This document shows positions 4,094 through 6,650 of a stretch of 6,650 nt of DNA, piece after piece. Where the stretch lies: positions 1-6,650 of the forward strand of contig JAGQQQ010000372.1 of the NCBI GenBank assembly GCA_020426125.1, in the 5' to 3' direction. Each line of letters starts with the position of its first letter. The stretch's first letter is position 1. Made by a program: the position numbers and the translations under genes. The notes under the pieces were generated by a model. The model worked only from the letters and a program-made list of their open reading frames with translations. It was not told the DNA's origin and made no database searches. Source of the DNA: Planctomycetaceae bacterium (GTDB lineage Bacteria > Planctomycetota > Planctomycetia > Planctomycetales > Planctomycetaceae).

Positions 4094-6650
4094 ATGGAGT
4101 CGGATCGAAAGTTTGATCTCTTAGCGGCTTTAGCTTACTTTCTGTTCGGAGCTGTCGTCGTCCAATTTCATGAGCCCTGGCGGGATGAATTGCAAGCTTG
4201 GCTGTTGGCAAGAGACAGTCCCAATCTGCTGATGCTCATTTCGAATCTTCGTTATGAAGGTCATCCGGCGTTGTGGCATCTTTGCCTGATGGGGCTTTCG
4301 AGAATCTCGCCAGATCCCCTGATGATGCAGTATTTTCATCTCCTGATCGCGACGGCGACGGTTGGTCTGGTTCTCGCGTGGGCGCCGTTTTCCTGGTGGC
4401 AGAGGCTCTGCTTTGTTTTTGGGTATTTCTCACTCTTCGAATACTCGATCATTGCCCGTAACTATGCCTTGAGCGTCCTGTTAATCGTAATCATCTGCCA
4501 TCTATGCAGCCGTCGGATGGATCATTTGATCTGGCTGGGCGTTGCCCTGGCGCTGCTCTGTCAGAGCAATGTCCATGGTGCCATTGTGGCTCTTGCCGTC
4601 TTTGGTGGCCTCTCAGCGTACGTGTTGACGTCGGGGAGATACTCGCTCCGGTCTCAGCCGTTCATTGGGTTCTCGCTCGTTTTTCTCTGCGGGTTTTTCC
4701 TGTCGATTTACCAAATCGCTCCTCGTGAGGACGCTGGCTTCATGACTCAATGGACAACTTGGATCGATTCCACGCGGATTCTGGATCGAGTTGGTGCGGT
4801 GTCCCGGGCGATTCTTCCGATTCCACAATTTCAGGTTGTGTTTTGGAATACTCACATTACCGATTCCCTGAGCTATGGACCGACGATCCAATGCGTCATC
4901 GGGCTGTTGTTGGTCGGGGTTTCGTGTTGGGCCTTGCTGAAGAATCGTTTTATTCTGGGAATCTATTTGGCGGGCACGTTTGGTCTGATTCTTTTTTCCT
5001 ATCTGGTCCATTCGGGTGGACAGCGTCATGACGGATTTCTCTTCCTTTTGTGGTTCGCTTGCTTCTGGTTCATCAGAGAATTCGACGGGGAAGACGATAC
5101 GGCGGATGACTGGCGCGGTTCTGAGTTCGCCCTGGAAGACGACTATTCGTCCGCGCTGGTGACGACGATCCTCGCCATTCATGTTCTCGGCGGAGTGTTT
5201 GCCGTAGTCCAAGAGTTTCGATATCCGTTCTCTCCGGGAAAGGAATTTGCCTCGAGGATTCCGCATTCCGAACATCCTCTCGTGGTGGAACCAGACTATC
5301 TTGCATCGAGCTTGCTCGGGTACCGGGGCGATTTGTCGCCGTTTTTTCTGAGCGGAAATCGTTTTGGAACATTCACCATGTGGAACCAAAACCGGCTCGC
5401 GTCGTCTCCCGATTCCCAGTCAGAAACGATCCGCAGAATCCGGGCGTTATCCCCGGAAGCAATGTTCGTCACCGACAAGCCAATCGCCCGATCTGCCGTA
5501 CAGGACTGCGAGATCACTCAATTGGCAACGTCAAATGCCGGGATTGTGGCTGATGAGGTGTTTTTTCTTTATCGTGTCAGACGACGATCCGGTACGGGCT
5601 GGCAGTACGGTTGGGGAGAAATCAATCCAACTGGTGATGTGGTTCGACACTTCGATCTTTTGCCCGTTTTTGATATGGATCGATGGCGGAGTTTCGACCA
5701 CGAGAAAGGCGGTCCAGGCGAGTTTCTGATGCTCAGCCGAATCGGCGGCCATCCCGGAGCGGACTACCAGCATTGCAGTATTCGTCGATGGATTGCGGAC
5801 CGCGATTGCGATGTCCGCGTCACCAGCCAATTGACTCACTCACAGACTGCCGGGGACGGAGTCCGGGGTTTTGTGATCGGTCCTGGAGGCTTGCTCGCGA
5901 GCGAACATGCGCTTGCGGAGACCCACGATCTGGAAACGGAGTCTGTGCATTTGAACCGAGGACAAGTCATCGACTTTGTGGTTTATTGCGGATCAACGGA
6001 GTTTTTCGATCAGTTCGCCTGGGACATCGAGATTCATCAGTCGGATCAAGATGGAAACGAAGTGAGGGTCTGGCACTCCGCTGAAGAGTCGCTTCTGGGA
6101 ACTCGCCCCAGTGCTCATTCCGGGTGGTTCTACGGCTGGGGGGAATTCACAAAGTCAGGGGAGGTGACATACTTCGAGCCGTTTCCTCGTTTCGAATCCG
6201 ACAAATGGATCGGCAAACTGGGATATCCCGATGCACGTATTGGCTGGTGTTCGCTTGACCGCGCAGGGGGCCACCCAGGGGGAACCGCCCAGACGTGCGC
6301 CATCCGGAGGTGGGTCTCCGAAGTTGACTGTTCCATTCGAATTCACAGCGAAGTTTCGCATCTGCAGTTTAACGGAGATGGAATCGACGCAGCGATCGTT
6401 GTGGGTGATCAGGTTATGGCCCAGTCGCGAGTCCTTCATGAGACAAAACAGTTGTCAACGGATTGGATTCCCATCAAAGCAAACGGCATTGTCGACTTCG
6501 TGGTCGATTGCCGCGAGGACGAAACATTCGACCAATTCCTCTGGCCGATTGAGATCGAACAGATGCAAAAATCTGAAAACCGGATCTGGAATTCCCAAAC
6601 GGATTTTTCGAATGTTCAGGGAAGCCAAAACGCCTCCCCTATGAAGAGGG
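4094..6650 (+). CDS. GT-C-like membrane protein fused to two tandem C-terminal modules, 3' end outside window
   Basis: The frame stays open from ATG 4094 to the right edge (852 complete codons, no stop). The N-terminal half is a multi-pass membrane domain: a first helix at about 7-25, then EPWRDELQAWLLARD with Asp31-Glu32, RYEGHPALWHL (53-63), an APF turn, FEYSIIARNYALSVLL (115-130) and SNVHGA (158-163). The order (first helix, Asp-Glu loop, aromatic/Arg-Tyr motif, His motif) parallels the GT39 protein encoded upstream, so a GT-C sugar transferase fold is likely, though activity is inferred. Helices continue to about 372, interrupted by an acidic linker (328-352, 10 Asp/Glu). After a soluble stretch (373-500) come two copies of a glycine- and tryptophan-rich module (502-666 and 677-839), probably outside the membrane. 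The last visible residues are hydrophilic, so the end of the protein may be near or another module may follow. The gene is separated from its neighbours by 193 nt and may be a separate transcription unit. Its acceptor and sugar are unknown. Confidence 0.85.
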   Translation, partial: MESDRKFDLLAALAYFLFGAVVVQFHEPWRDELQAWLLARDSPNLLMLISNLRYEGHPALWHLCLMGLSRISPDPLMMQYFHLLIATATVGLVLAWAPFSWWQRLCFVFGYFSLFEYSIIARNYALSVLLIVIICHLCSRRMDHLIWLGVALALLCQSNVHGAIVALAVFGGLSAYVLTSGRYSLRSQPFIGFSLVFLCGFFLSIYQIAPREDAGFMTQWTTWIDSTRILDRVGAVSRAILPIPQFQVVFWNTHITDSLSYGPTIQCVIGLLLVGVSCWALLKNRFILGIYLAGTFGLILFSYLVHSGGQRHDGFLFLLWFACFWFIREFDGEDDTADDWRGSEFALEDDYSSALVTTILAIHVLGGVFAVVQEFRYPFSPGKEFASRIPHSEHPLVVEPDYLASSLLGYRGDLSPFFLSGNRFGTFTMWNQNRLASSPDSQSETIRRIRALSPEAMFVTDKPIARSAVQDCEITQLATSNAGIVADEVFFLYRVRRRSGTGWQYGWGEINPTGDVVRHFDLLPVFDMDRWRSFDHEKGGPGEFLMLSRIGGHPGADYQHCSIRRWIADRDCDVRVTSQLTHSQTAGDGVRGFVIGPGGLLASEHALAETHDLETESVHLNRGQVIDFVVYCGSTEFFDQFAWDIEIHQSDQDGNEVRVWHSAEESLLGTRPSAHSGWFYGWGEFTKSGEVTYFEPFPRFESDKWIGKLGYPDARIGWCSLDRAGGHPGGTAQTCAIRRWVSEVDCSIRIHSEVSHLQFNGDGIDAAIVVGDQVMAQSRVLHETKQLSTDWIPIKANGIVDFVVDCREDETFDQFLWPIEIEQMQKSENRIWNSQTDFSNVQGSQNASPMKR
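5597..6091 (+). repeat. Tandem protein module, copy 1 (residues 502-666 of the fusion protein)
   Basis: The order of motifs is: GWQYGWGE at the start, a PVF...W stretch, GGHPG at 551-555, IRRW at 563-566, a DC pair, GDGVRG, DFVVYC at 627-632, FDQFAWDIEI ending at 647, and a trailing VWHS. The pattern suggests a beta-sandwich domain. From memory, similar segments occur in planctomycete DUF1549/DUF1553 proteins and other secreted proteins of this phylum. A binding role is only a guess. Confidence 0.75.
6122..6610 (+). repeat. Tandem protein module, copy 2 (residues 677-839 of the fusion protein)
   Basis: The same motif order as copy 1 is repeated about 175 residues later: GWFYGWGE, PRF...W, GWCSL, GGHPG at 725-729, IRRW at 737-740, DC, GDG, DFVVDC at 801-806, FDQFLWPIEI ending at 821, then IWNSQTDF. 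From IRRW to IEI the two copies align without gaps over 85 residues, with 33 identities by hand count. The DNA of the copies is clearly diverged, so this is an old internal duplication and not a recent repeat. Confidence 0.75.

Noticed and set aside
4613..5389. 258-codon open frame on the - strand
   Set aside because: It is antisense to the GT-C domain, which has clear membrane helices and motifs in the + frame. The antisense product is Arg/Gln/Pro-rich with no recognisable domain, as expected for a shadow.
5683..6644. Short + strand frames at 5683-6084 and 6231-6644
   Set aside because: Both are out of frame with the long open frame that carries the two conserved tandem modules; their products show no domain features.

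Overview
The window reads as planctomycete chromosomal DNA. The strongest sign is the gene at 2926-3900, a DUF1559 protein with a prepilin-type N-terminus and the terminal H-X9-DG motif; this family is hugely expanded in Planctomycetes. Mixed, moderately GC-rich codon use, weak or short Shine-Dalgarno sequences, overlapping genes and planctomycete-style repeat modules in the last gene all fit. The species cannot be named from the sequence.

All supported genes lie on the + strand. In order: (1) the C-terminal end of a family 2 glycosyltransferase of the polyprenyl-phosphate sugar synthase kind (2-349, cut by the left edge); (2) an extended SDR, NAD-dependent epimerase/dehydratase (336-1295), probably starting at a TTG and overlapping gene 1 by 14 nt; (3) a GT39/PMT_2-type polytopic glycosyltransferase (1310-2929), 14 nt downstream; (4) the DUF1559 pseudopilin-like protein (2926-3900), joined to gene 3 by an ATGA stop/start overlap; (5) after a 193-nt gap, a frame open from 4094 to the right edge (at least 852 residues). 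Gene 5 has an N-terminal GT-C-like multi-membrane-pass half followed by a soluble half with two copies of a ~165-residue module.

Genes 1-4 are packed like one operon. The logic is a sugar made or modified in the cytoplasm (SDR), loaded on a polyprenyl phosphate (GT2), then transferred across the membrane by a GT-C enzyme (GT39, perhaps also gene 5). The end product could be an exopolysaccharide, lipid-linked glycan or glycoprotein; the sequence does not decide. Coupling of the pseudopilin-like protein to the GT39 gene is suggestive of a shared process but unproven.

The most unusual item is gene 5, in which a membrane glycosyltransferase-like domain is fused to a tandem pair of modules that I recall from planctomycete DUF1549/DUF1553 proteins. 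No RNA genes, CRISPR arrays, insertion sequences or attachment sites were seen.
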